Assembly (NCBI GenBank): GCA_028715025.1
Contig: JAQTLG010000034.1
Location: 1 to 10,230, forward strand
Length of the DNA stretch: 10,230 nucleotides
Reading direction: 5' to 3'
Source of the DNA: Dehalococcoidia bacterium
GTDB lineage: Bacteria > Chloroflexota > Dehalococcoidia > GIF9 > UBA5629
The position numbers were made by a program, and so were the translations under genes. Below are positions 1-6,777 of this stretch, piece after piece. The notes under the pieces were generated by a model, which searched no databases, had not been told where the DNA came from, and worked only from the letters and a program-made list of their open reading frames with translations. The first letter of the stretch is position 1, and each line of letters begins with the position of its first letter.

Positions 1-30
1 CTTTAATGAATGACGTAGTCAAGTAGTATT

Positions 31-36
31 AAGGAG
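31..36 (+). promoter_or_regulatory. Ribosome binding site deciding the arsM start
   Basis: AAGGAG lies 7 nt before ATG 44 and only 4 nt before the in-frame GTG at 41, which favours the ATG. Confidence 0.7.
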
Positions 37-43
37 CAAAGTG

Positions 44-874
44 ATGAATGATAATGAGATAAAACAGGCAGTTAGAGAACGATATGCCAAGGTTGCGAGC
101 ACAGCAAGCAGTTGCTGCGGCGCCGGGACCAGCTCATGCTGCTCTCCGACGGACCTGGCCACGGATTATAGCAAAAGTATAGGTTATTCAGAGGCAGAAA
201 TTAGCTCGGTCCCTGAGGGCGCCAACCTCGGATTGGGTTGCGGTAATCCCGTGGCGTTGGCATCGTTGAAAGAAGGGGAAGTTGTGCTCGACCTCGGATC
301 GGGTCCCGGCTTTGATTGCTTTCTGGCGGCCGCCAGGGTAGGTCAATCAGGCAAAGTTATCGGCGTGGATATGACGCCCGAGATGCTGCAGAAGGCCAGG
401 GAAAACAAGAGCAAGGGCGGATTCGAGAACGTGGAGTTCAGATTGGGAGAGATCGAGAATCTGCCGGTCGCAGACTCGTCTGTCGATGTTATCATTTCCA
501 ACTGTGTCATCAACCTTTCACCGCAAAAGGGCAGGGTCTTTCAGGAGGCATTTCGTGTGTTGAAACCGGGAGGAAGGTTGATGGTCTCAGATATTGTGCT
601 GCTCGAGGAACTTCCTAAAAATATCATGGATTCCGTTGCTGCATATGTCGGCTGCGTGGCAGGGGCCTCCAAAAAGGGAGACTACCTCGATGCCATAAGC
701 CGGACAGGCTTTAAAGACGTTAAAGTGGTGGGTGAAATTTCGATACCGGAGGATTTCTCCCTGGGGGAAGAAATCATCAAGTCCATGATAAATGATTTCG
801 GCGTCGACAAGTCCGATCTAAAAAAACTGCGCAAATCTATACAAAGTATTAAGGTACACGCTCTCAAGAGTTAA
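44..874 (+). CDS. arsM: Arsenite S-adenosylmethionine methyltransferase
   Basis: A 276-residue class I SAM-dependent methyltransferase that converts arsenite, as a thiol conjugate, to methylated arsenicals in the cytoplasm. The sequence shows the SAM-binding motif DLGSGPG near residues 83-89, the acidic end of strand 2 (GVDMTPEML) and the signature SNCVINL near 152-158. The three cysteines that bind As(III) in the family are present: C66 (GLGCGNP), C154 (SNCVINL) and C204 (YVGCVAGA). N-terminal double cysteines (C24-C25 and C32-C33) are common in bacterial ArsM. I chose ATG at 44 because AAGGAG at 31-36 lies 7 nt upstream; a GTG at 41 is in frame but too close to that SD. Length is normal for the family. 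No arsR or other ars gene lies downstream; upstream is outside the window. Family assignment is secure; arsenite as substrate is inferred from the motifs. Confidence 0.93.
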   Translation: MNDNEIKQAVRERYAKVASTASSCCGAGTSSCCSPTDLATDYSKSIGYSEAEISSVPEGANLGLGCGNPVALASLKEGEVVLDLGSGPGFDCFLAAARVGQSGKVIGVDMTPEMLQKARENKSKGGFENVEFRLGEIENLPVADSSVDVIISNCVINLSPQKGRVFQEAFRVLKPGGRLMVSDIVLLEELPKNIMDSVAAYVGCVAGASKKGDYLDAISRTGFKDVKVVGEISIPEDFSLGEEIIKSMINDFGVDKSDLKKLRKSIQSIKVHALKS

Positions 875-903
875 CTCGCCTGTTACGTGGTATATCTGCA
901 TTT

Positions 904-1098
904 CTATTGCTTCAACAGGGCACAGAAGGGATGCGGTATAGGCGGCAGATTAATCTCATGGACGGCCTTGAAACCGAAGTGCAGGTAGAAAGCCACATTC
1001 CTTAATGAATGCGTCTCGACCTAACATGGGAGGTCCGGTTTATCCAGTCTGTCAAGCTTCGGCCTCATCAAAGCATTGATACAAAACCGGGTATCACA
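904..1098 (-). pseudogene. Decayed C-terminal part of a GNAT N-acetyltransferase
   Basis: Reading the minus strand from 1098 down to the TAA-side stop TAG at 906-904 gives 65 codons with one internal TAG at 1023-1021. Before it comes INALMRPKLDRL...DLPC and after it VETHSLRNVAFYLHFGFKAV, ending HPFCALLKQ. This matches the last third of GNAT enzymes: the helix after the acetyl-CoA P-loop (usually GSALMxPxL), LPCYLET, then NVxFYxxxGF and a final strand. The internal TAG sits where the family usually has tyrosine (TAT/TAC), so one base change could have caused it. The frame is also closed by TGA at 1101-1099, and I could not recover the P-loop or the N-terminal half, so the gene is truncated as well. 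No plausible start or SD is visible. The family is recognised from memory of the motif; the pseudogene status is seen directly. Confidence 0.7.
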
Positions 1099-1219
1099 TC
1101 ACGTCGATAATAAAAAGAACGATAAGAAATATTAAATGATGGGCCCGAGTATGAATCTGACTACTGGTCAGTATTTTGAGATCAATCAGGAAACACCCGG
1201 ACTGTATTAATGTGGGATT

Positions 1220-1242
1220 GCAGATGGCGCCAGCATATCTGC
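1220..1242. repeat. Inverted repeat with nested palindrome
   Basis: GCAGAT at 1220-1225 is exactly complementary to ATCTGC at 1237-1242, with an 11-nt spacer. The perfect 8-bp palindrome TGGCGCCA (1225-1232) overlaps the left arm. It could form a small hairpin or be a protein-binding site. It lies about 160 bp upstream of the fusion gene and has no T-tract, so it is not an obvious terminator. Confidence 0.35.
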
Positions 1243-1376
1243 GGAATGAAGATTTCAATCGCCAGGAAAATCCATGTTGAATAAGACGTGGCTGGTTGCA
1301 TATCATTATAGGCGTATGCATAATGGGGAGGCACCGCTTGGTCATAGCTAATGAGCAGTTAACTATATATTTGCAT

Positions 1377-1384
1377 AAGGAGGG
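1377..1384 (+). promoter_or_regulatory. Ribosome binding site of the fusion gene
   Basis: AAGGAGGG is a strong match to the anti-SD but lies 15 nt from ATG 1400, longer than usual. A second purine run, GGGGAAG at 1389-1395, is closer and may contribute. No other in-frame ATG or GTG lies at the ideal distance, so ATG 1400 is kept. Confidence 0.5.
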
Positions 1385-1399
1385 AACCGGGGAAGCATT

Positions 1400-4195
1400 A
1401 TGGGCTGGAAGGTAGATAGTAAACAATCAATCGATGAGGGTTTGAAGCAGCGGATGCTGGAGGAAGTTGAAGGCGGAACCTTCGGATTAAAGAGCCTTCA
1501 GGATTTCCTAACGCTTTTCACACAGGTCGCCAACAACATTGATGAAACCAAAGACGAGGTGAGGGGATTCAACCGAAAGTTCCAGTTTAAATTGTCCGGA
1601 TATCCCGATTTCTGGCTGAACATACAGAATGGAAGTTTCGAGATGGGAGAGGGTGATATTGAGGCTCCCGATATAATTCTGGAGATGGATGCCGGGCTGG
1701 GCACCGGCGTTTTCACGGGGCAGGTTGATGCCACCGTGGCATACATGAACGGTGACCTCAAGGTGGATGGGAGCCTGCCCGACGCGATCAAGTTCCGTAC
1801 CCTGGTTGACATGGTACGTGAGGACTTGGATTTGGAGCCGGGCCAGGCGCCTGCCACGGGAGGCCGCGCCACTGGAGAATCTCAAAAAAAGCCTGCATCC
1901 CAGCGCAAGGCTGGCAAAGACACGAAAGGTAAATACGTCAAATTCGGCATCATCGGAGCAGGATCGGTCTGGGATTTCCACAGGTCCGCCTGCGAGGACT
2001 CACCATATCTGAAATTTGTGGCGGTATTCGATAAAAACCAGAAGCACGCTGAAAAGGTGGCCCGACGGTACAGGGCCAACAAGATGCAGGCTTTCAGCGA
2101 CCTGGACCAATTCCTTAAAAGCGACATAGATGCGGTGCTGATCATGGTGCCGCATTTCCATCATGCCGATCTGGTAGCGCGGGCTGCAGCTGCAGGCAAG
2201 CACATTCTGTGTGAAAAGCCAATGGCCACAACAACCGAAGATTGCGACCGCATGATAAAGGCCGCCAGGGAAGCGGAAGTGAAGTTCATGATCGCAGAGA
2301 ACCACCGCTTTCTTCCGGCACACCAGTATATACACGATGCCATTCAGCAGGGCTTGATCGGCGATGTCCACCTGGTCAGGGCCTATGAAGGTGTTAGCGA
2401 AATCGAGGGTATGAGCCAGCCGAATTCCTGGAAGGGAGATCCGATAAAATCCGGCGGCGGTGCTTTTATGGATATGGGAGCGCATAAATTCGCCACCCTT
2501 GAATGGATCCTCGACGACCGGGTGGAATCCATCTATGTGACGCTCTCCAAGCAGGCCACAAATCTGCCCGAGAAAGCAGAGGACAACGCCGTGGCCATGG
2601 TCCGCTTCAGCAAGGGACCTGTGGGTGAAGTTGTAGTTAGCTTTACCCAGGTAACGCCGGCCTTCAACAGCCTGGAGATATATGGCAGCAAAGGGACGAT
2701 TTTAGAGAATCATATGTGGGAGAATGCCGTGCGTATCTATTCCAGCCACGATGCTATGGGTGAGAATAAGAACCAGTGGTTCGAGCCCGATATAGAACAT
2801 GGTCCATTTCCCTCGTATTACAATATCTCAATGCGCTGCGAAGACGAATATTTCGCCCAGTGTATACTGGAAAACAGAGAGCCGGGCTTCACTCCCGAAC
2901 AGGCCAAGAGCGCAATTACCGCGGTACTGATGGGATACCTGTCGGCCCAGTCCGGCAAGGCCGTGACCCGCGCGGACCTGGCTGCCATCGAGAAGAAGGC
3001 AGGCACTGTGAGTATTTTACATAAACTTGCGGAGCATATCCCTATTAATAAGAACCTTCCGGAGGTGAAACGAGTGAAAGCGGTGGGTTTCGATCGAAAA
3101 AGGATGGAACAGCTACTTAATAAGCACGAGCTGGAATTAATGGTCGTTACTTCGCCCGTCAATGTTTTTTATACCAGCGGTATGCCCATTCTGCATGCCA
3201 GCCCCAACCCCATTCTGTTCGCTTTGAGCAACCAGTATCCCAATGTTGTGATGGTCAACCGTGACGGCGGTTCGGCGCTGTTCAACTGGGACCTGTTTCA
3301 GAGCGTGGACAAGTTCTCGTGGATAGCCGACCATAAGGGTACCATCGGCCAGAAAGAGACCGCTCGCGGGGTTATGACCAAGATCAAGAAATGGGGGCTG
3401 GAAGGCAAACGTATCGGCGTTGAATCATTTGCTCCCAAATACCTGCTTGACTACCTGGCTCAGAAGAATCCCGCCGCCGAAGTCGTGACGGCGGATGATG
3501 TGCTGCTGGAGATGCGTTTGATCAAGACCGATGAGGAGATCAAGCTGATCGAAAAGGCCACGCAGATTACGGAAAAGGCTGTCACCGCCTGTATCAAGGC
3601 GACCAGGGAAGGCATGACCGATAATGATTTCCTGCTGCTGGCTAGAAAGACGATTATAGAGGAGGGCGCCGAGGTGTGGGACCATCTCACACTGAGCATC
3701 GGGGAGTCGGATCCCGAGGCGCCGGGCATCGGTACCGTGGTGAGGAAGGGCGATATCTGTCGTTTCGATTTTGGAGCAACTTACAAGGGATATGTCTCCG
3801 ACGTCAACCGTCACGCCGTCATCGGCCCGGTGCCGGGCGAAGCGAATGAGATCATCGATCGCCTTATCGTGCTGCAGGAGTATTACGAGAAAAACGCCAG
3901 GCCAGGTGTGAATATCAGGCAGCTGAATGCTGAAGCCGATGCTTTCTATAAAAAGCTGAAGCCCGAGGGATTGACCATGGCCATAGGACACAGCATCGGC
4001 CTGGAGTGTGAGGAGCAGCACCTCTTCGGTCCCCTGCAGGTGCTGGACAGACCGTTTGAGAAGAACATGGTGTTTGAGATCGAGGCCTGGGAATCCTTCG
4101 GCAAGGTGCTTATCGGCGTGGAGGACTGCTACGTGGTCACCGAGAAGGGTCTTCGCAAGATAACAACGCTGGATAAGCAGATTATTAGTTTGTAG
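1400..4195 (+). CDS. Three-part fusion: SCP2-like domain, Gfo/Idh/MocA oxidoreductase, M24 creatinase/prolidase-like domain
   Basis: A 931-residue protein with no signal peptide or membrane segment. Residues about 30-145 resemble an SCP2 sterol/lipid-carrier domain (FTGQVDATVAYMNGDLKVDG, then a C-terminal helix). A Lys/Gly/Ser-rich linker spans about 148-178. Residues about 179-535 are a Gfo/Idh/MocA dehydrogenase: Rossmann motif GIIGAG (183-188), CEKP (271-274, with the catalytic-type Lys273), and GGGAFMDMGAH with D358 and H362. Residues about 559-925 are a creatinase-N plus M24 'pita-bread' fold. All five dimetal ligands are visible: D790, D801, H864 (GHSIGL), E895 and E908. M24 covers prolidases, aminopeptidase P, creatinase, ectoine hydrolase and the DMSP lyase DddP, so the reaction is not predictable. 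Each catalytic unit is about the usual length of a stand-alone enzyme, so this is a true fusion or a joined operon. It is the first gene of a four-gene operon; BKACE follows after 44 bp. The domain calls are strong for the two catalytic parts and moderate for SCP2. Confidence 0.9.
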   Translation: MGWKVDSKQSIDEGLKQRMLEEVEGGTFGLKSLQDFLTLFTQVANNIDETKDEVRGFNRKFQFKLSGYPDFWLNIQNGSFEMGEGDIEAPDIILEMDAGLGTGVFTGQVDATVAYMNGDLKVDGSLPDAIKFRTLVDMVREDLDLEPGQAPATGGRATGESQKKPASQRKAGKDTKGKYVKFGIIGAGSVWDFHRSACEDSPYLKFVAVFDKNQKHAEKVARRYRANKMQAFSDLDQFLKSDIDAVLIMVPHFHHADLVARAAAAGKHILCEKPMATTTEDCDRMIKAAREAEVKFMIAENHRFLPAHQYIHDAIQQGLIGDVHLVRAYEGVSEIEGMSQPNSWKGDPIKSGGGAFMDMGAHKFATLEWILDDRVESIYVTLSKQATNLPEKAEDNAVAMVRFSKGPVGEVVVSFTQVTPAFNSLEIYGSKGTILENHMWENAVRIYSSHDAMGENKNQWFEPDIEHGPFPSYYNISMRCEDEYFAQCILENREPGFTPEQAKSAITAVLMGYLSAQSGKAVTRADLAAIEKKAGTVSILHKLAEHIPINKNLPEVKRVKAVGFDRKRMEQLLNKHELELMVVTSPVNVFYTSGMPILHASPNPILFALSNQYPNVVMVNRDGGSALFNWDLFQSVDKFSWIADHKGTIGQKETARGVMTKIKKWGLEGKRIGVESFAPKYLLDYLAQKNPAAEVVTADDVLLEMRLIKTDEEIKLIEKATQITEKAVTACIKATREGMTDNDFLLLARKTIIEEGAEVWDHLTLSIGESDPEAPGIGTVVRKGDICRFDFGATYKGYVSDVNRHAVIGPVPGEANEIIDRLIVLQEYYEKNARPGVNIRQLNAEADAFYKKLKPEGLTMAIGHSIGLECEEQHLFGPLQVLDRPFEKNMVFEIEAWESFGKVLIGVEDCYVVTEKGLRKITTLDKQIISL
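3061..3076 (+). promoter_or_regulatory. Internal SD and in-frame GTG at the oxidoreductase/M24 junction
   Basis: GGAGGTGA (3061-3068) is an uninterrupted 8-nt match to the anti-SD. It is followed after 5 nt by GTG at 3074-3076, in frame as codon 559 of the fusion. The GTG sits exactly where a stand-alone creatinase-N/M24 protein would begin (VKAVGFDRKRM). Initiation here would give a 373-residue protein ending at 4195, about the normal size for this family. Whether ribosomes use it is inferred. Confidence 0.55.
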
Positions 4196-4239
4196 TCGGA
4201 AGGCATTGCGAATCTGATACCCGGAATAAGGAGAATATT

Positions 4240-5028
4240 ATGGATCCGCTTATCATAGTTGCCACACCGAATACCTGCTGGCTCAAGCCCTCGGTGGACT
4301 ATCCCCGGACCCCGCAGGCGATAGCGCAGGAGGCAAAACGCTGCCTGGAAAAAGGCGCCTCCGTGCTGCATACGCATGCTGAGGGGCGGTGGACCGCGGT
4401 CATCCGTGCTGTGCACGCTTCCCGTGACATTATAATCCAGAGCGGCATGTCCAGCCTCGACATAAAAGATCGTCTTGATTGCTTCAGACAGAAATCAGAT
4501 ATGCTCTCCATAATACTCAACCACCACGATGAGGCCTTCGCCGAGGTCGACTGCCTCAAGCTACATTCCAAGCAGGAGTTGGAGAAATATGCCAGGCTCT
4601 GCAAAAAGCATCACGTTGCCCCCGAGTTCGAGGTATGGCATGCGGGATCCATCTGGAACCTGAACTATCTGATCAACAAAAAGCTACTCAGCATCCCCTA
4701 TATAACCACGCTCTTTTTCGGATGGCCGGGAGGCACCTGGTCGCCACCAACCGTCGAGGAATATCTCTATCGTCGCCGGCTGTTGCCGCCCGGGTGTGCG
4801 GTTGTGGTGAGCATCATGCATCAGGACCAGATGAAGATACTTGCGGCAGCCATCCTCGAAGGAGACCACGTTCGCGTGGGGACCGAAGATTATTGTTATA
4901 CGCGGTCAGGTAAGCTGGCAAAGACGCACGAGCTGGTGGAGGAGATAGCCTCGATCTCACGGTCGCTGGGACGGCCTGTCGCCAGCGTGAAGCAGGCACG
5001 CAGGATATTAGGGCTTAACAGGAGATAA
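4240..5028 (+). CDS. BKACE/DUF849-family beta-keto acid cleavage enzyme
   Basis: A 262-residue TIM-barrel enzyme of the family named for 3-keto-5-aminohexanoate cleavage enzyme (Kce). Characterised members use Zn2+ to condense a beta-keto acid with acetyl-CoA, releasing acetoacetate and a new CoA ester. The sequence shows the metal ligands H44 and H46 (LHTHAEG), PEFEVWHAG (128-136), HVRVGTED with R212, E216 and D217 matching the family's arginine, third ligand and general acid/base region, and the C-terminal helix with GRPVASVKQARRILGL. Two points are unusual. The arginine of the common HxHxR motif is E48 here, and the N-terminal loop reads TPNTCWLKP rather than a typical xxGAxxTP-like segment, so substrate specificity may differ. 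Start ATG 4240 has AAGGAG at 4228-4233, 6 nt upstream. It sits 44 bp after the fusion gene and 4 bp before the SDR. Family secure; substrate unknown. Confidence 0.87.
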   Translation: MDPLIIVATPNTCWLKPSVDYPRTPQAIAQEAKRCLEKGASVLHTHAEGRWTAVIRAVHASRDIIIQSGMSSLDIKDRLDCFRQKSDMLSIILNHHDEAFAEVDCLKLHSKQELEKYARLCKKHHVAPEFEVWHAGSIWNLNYLINKKLLSIPYITTLFFGWPGGTWSPPTVEEYLYRRRLLPPGCAVVVSIMHQDQMKILAAAILEGDHVRVGTEDYCYTRSGKLAKTHELVEEIASISRSLGRPVASVKQARRILGLNRR

Positions 5029-5032
5029 AACG

Positions 5033-5809
5033 ATGAGTAAATCAAGAAAACAGGTTGCAGTTGTAACCGGCGCCGCCAACGGGATAGGTGAGGCTGCAGC
5101 GCGTTTATTCTCCCGCAAAGGCTACACTGTAGTCATGCTGGATGTATCCGAACGTGGCAAACAGGTCAGTGATGAGATCAAAGCCGATGGCGGTGACTGC
5201 GTTTTCTGGAAATGTGACGTGGCAAGCGAAAAAGACGTTGCCGCCTCTGTGGAAAAAATAATTAAGATGTACGGCCGCATAGATGTGCTCAACAACAACG
5301 CCGGCATCGTGTTGGTACGTCCCCTGGAGGAGATCCGCTGGGAGGAATACCAGCGTGTCGTGGACGTCAACCTGGGGGGCATCTTCCTCTTCTGCAAACA
5401 CGTGATACCTTTCATGAAGAAGCAAAAGGGCGGCTCTATCGTGAATATGGGCTCGGTCTCAGGTCACGTGGGTCAGATCGATCACGCTCTCTATGGCGCG
5501 ACCAAGGGCGCCATAATAGCGCTTACCCGGGCGCTGGCCTGGGAGCTGGCCCCGTGGAATATACGGGTGAACTCTGTCAGCCCGGGCTCTGTGGATACGC
5601 CCATGCTGAGGAGCGATATCAAGATAGAATCGGCCAAAACAGGGAAGTCCTACAAAGAGGTCAAGAAGCTGAGGGAGGGTGAGCAGGCCTTCAAACGCTG
5701 GGCCGATCCATCCGAGATCGCCGAGTCGATATATTTCCTGGCCGGCGACGCAGCGTCGTTCATAACCGGCAGTGATCTCCTGGTCGACTGCGGCTGGGTG
5801 GCGAAATGA
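5033..5809 (+). CDS. Classical short-chain dehydrogenase/reductase (SDR)
   Basis: A 258-residue cytoplasmic NAD(P)(H)-dependent oxidoreductase acting on an alcohol/ketone pair. It has the cofactor motif TGAANGIG (12-19), D37 at the end of the second strand (suggesting NAD over NADP), CDV (61-63), NNAG (88-91), and the catalytic tetrad N113, S141, Y154 and K158 (YGATK). PGSVDTPM (about 184-191) and a C-terminal FITGSDLLVDCGW complete the classical fold. Length is typical. Start ATG 5033 has AGGAGA at 5020-5025, which overlaps the end of the BKACE gene, so the two are probably translationally coupled. The last codons overlap the next gene by ATGA. It resembles the 3-oxoacyl-ACP reductase/sugar dehydrogenase group, but that resemblance does not fix the substrate. 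Confidence 0.93.
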   Translation: MSKSRKQVAVVTGAANGIGEAAARLFSRKGYTVVMLDVSERGKQVSDEIKADGGDCVFWKCDVASEKDVAASVEKIIKMYGRIDVLNNNAGIVLVRPLEEIRWEEYQRVVDVNLGGIFLFCKHVIPFMKKQKGGSIVNMGSVSGHVGQIDHALYGATKGAIIALTRALAWELAPWNIRVNSVSPGSVDTPMLRSDIKIESAKTGKSYKEVKKLREGEQAFKRWADPSEIAESIYFLAGDAASFITGSDLLVDCGWVAK

Positions 5810-6777
5810 AGGAACGGTTCCTGGTCACGGGAGCTACCGGGTGCATTGGTGCGTGGACAGTGCGCAACCTGGTACGTGATGGAGCCTACATCTGCGCACT
5901 GGTCAGGTCCGGCTCGCTGCACCGTTTGAAGCTGATAATGAACGAAAAAGAGCTGTCCGCTGTTGAATTCGTTGGCGGCGATATCACGGATCTGGAAATC
6001 ATCGAGCGCATTCTGAAGGGGCATAAAATCACGCATATCATCCACCTGGCTGCCATGCAGTTCCCCTTCTGCAAGGCCGATCCGTCGCTGGGCGCTGCGG
6101 TGAATGTCGGGGGAACGGTCAATATATTCGAGGCTGCCGGCCGCTGCGGCATCCGTAGCCTGGTTTATGCCAGCAGCACGGCTGTATACGGCCCGGCTGA
6201 CGAATATCCCGACGGGCCGCTGCCGCACGATGCACCGCTTCGCCCGCGGTCGCACTACGGTGTTTATAAGCAGGCCAACGAGGGGACGGCGCGCGTTTAC
6301 TGGATGGATGGCGGCATTTCCAGTATCGGAATTCGTCCCTATGTAGTGTATGGGCCTGGCAGGGACCAGGGGATGACGTCGACTCCCACCAAGGCCATGC
6401 TGGCGGTGGCGGCGGGCAAGCCTTACCGTATTTCATACGGGGGACGATTCGGATTCCAGTATGCTGACGACACGGCCAGGGCCTATATCGACGCAGCCCG
6501 TGTAGATTTCAAGGGTGCCGAGGTATTCAACCTGGGTGGGGAAACCGTCGGTATGCAGGCTGTAATAGATGCCATAGAGGTAGCAGAGCCGTCATCGAAG
6601 GGCTCCATTACATACGAAGACATACCGTTGCCTTTTCCTGCCGAGATCGACAACGCGCCTCTTATCAAAGTTTTGGGCACCCTGCATGTAACTCCGCTAG
6701 TCCAGGGTGTGGCGGAGTCCATTGGTATATTCAAGCAGGCCCTTGCGGAAGGTAGAATTAATCCCGAACAGGGATAA
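5806..6777 (+). CDS. NAD-dependent epimerase/dehydratase family protein (extended SDR)
   Basis: A 323-residue extended SDR. Features are the Rossmann motif TGATGCIG (8-15), R34 after strand 2 (ALVRSG, which may favour NADP), GGDITD (57-62), HLAAMQ (80-85), the active-site strand SSTAVYG (123-129), YGVYK with Y151 and K155, and RPYVVYGPGRDQG (177-189), typical of nucleotide-sugar epimerases and related dehydrogenases. Known relatives epimerise or oxidise sugar nucleotides, but members in catabolic operons act on free sugars, lactones or steroid-like alcohols, so the role here is open. The start codon lies in an ATGA overlap with the SDR stop, implying translational coupling. The 3' end overlaps the convergent minus-strand gene by 20 bp. 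It is the last gene of the operon; no obvious terminator hairpin follows. Confidence 0.9.
   Translation: MKERFLVTGATGCIGAWTVRNLVRDGAYICALVRSGSLHRLKLIMNEKELSAVEFVGGDITDLEIIERILKGHKITHIIHLAAMQFPFCKADPSLGAAVNVGGTVNIFEAAGRCGIRSLVYASSTAVYGPADEYPDGPLPHDAPLRPRSHYGVYKQANEGTARVYWMDGGISSIGIRPYVVYGPGRDQGMTSTPTKAMLAVAAGKPYRISYGGRFGFQYADDTARAYIDAARVDFKGAEVFNLGGETVGMQAVIDAIEVAEPSSKGSITYEDIPLPFPAEIDNAPLIKVLGTLHVTPLVQGVAESIGIFKQALAEGRINPEQG

Larger units (their letters stand above)
1101..1399. other. Non-coding leader region before the fusion operon
   Basis: About 300 bp without a convincing gene. It presumably holds the promoter of the 1400-6777 operon. Visible items are a 12-bp near-palindrome TACTGGTCAGTA (1162-1173), an inverted repeat GCAGAT/ATCTGC (1220-1225 and 1237-1242) enclosing the palindrome TGGCGCCA (1225-1232), and an AT-rich stretch TTAACTATATATTT (1359-1372) just before the SD, which may hold a -10 element. 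I found no clean -35/-10 pair. Short ORFs such as 1151-1210 (19 codons) lack an SD and resemble nothing I recognise. Confidence 0.5.

Noticed and set aside
1..1011. Word TTAATGAATG at 3-12 and again near 1002-1011
   Set aside because: A single 10-mer match in different contexts, with no flanking similarity. Likely chance, not an attachment site or IS end.
1094..1426. 110-codon minus-strand frame upstream of the fusion gene
   Set aside because: It crosses the fusion start and its SD, has no SD of its own and shows no recognisable motif. It is probably a chance frame.
3425..4021. 198-codon minus-strand frame inside the M24 domain
   Set aside because: It is a shadow of the M24 coding sequence, which carries all five metal ligands in the plus frame. 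The antisense product has no recognisable domain.
5650..6255. 201-codon minus-strand frame across the SDR/epimerase junction
   Set aside because: It is opposite two well-supported SDR genes, including the epimerase Rossmann motif and the SDR C-terminus.
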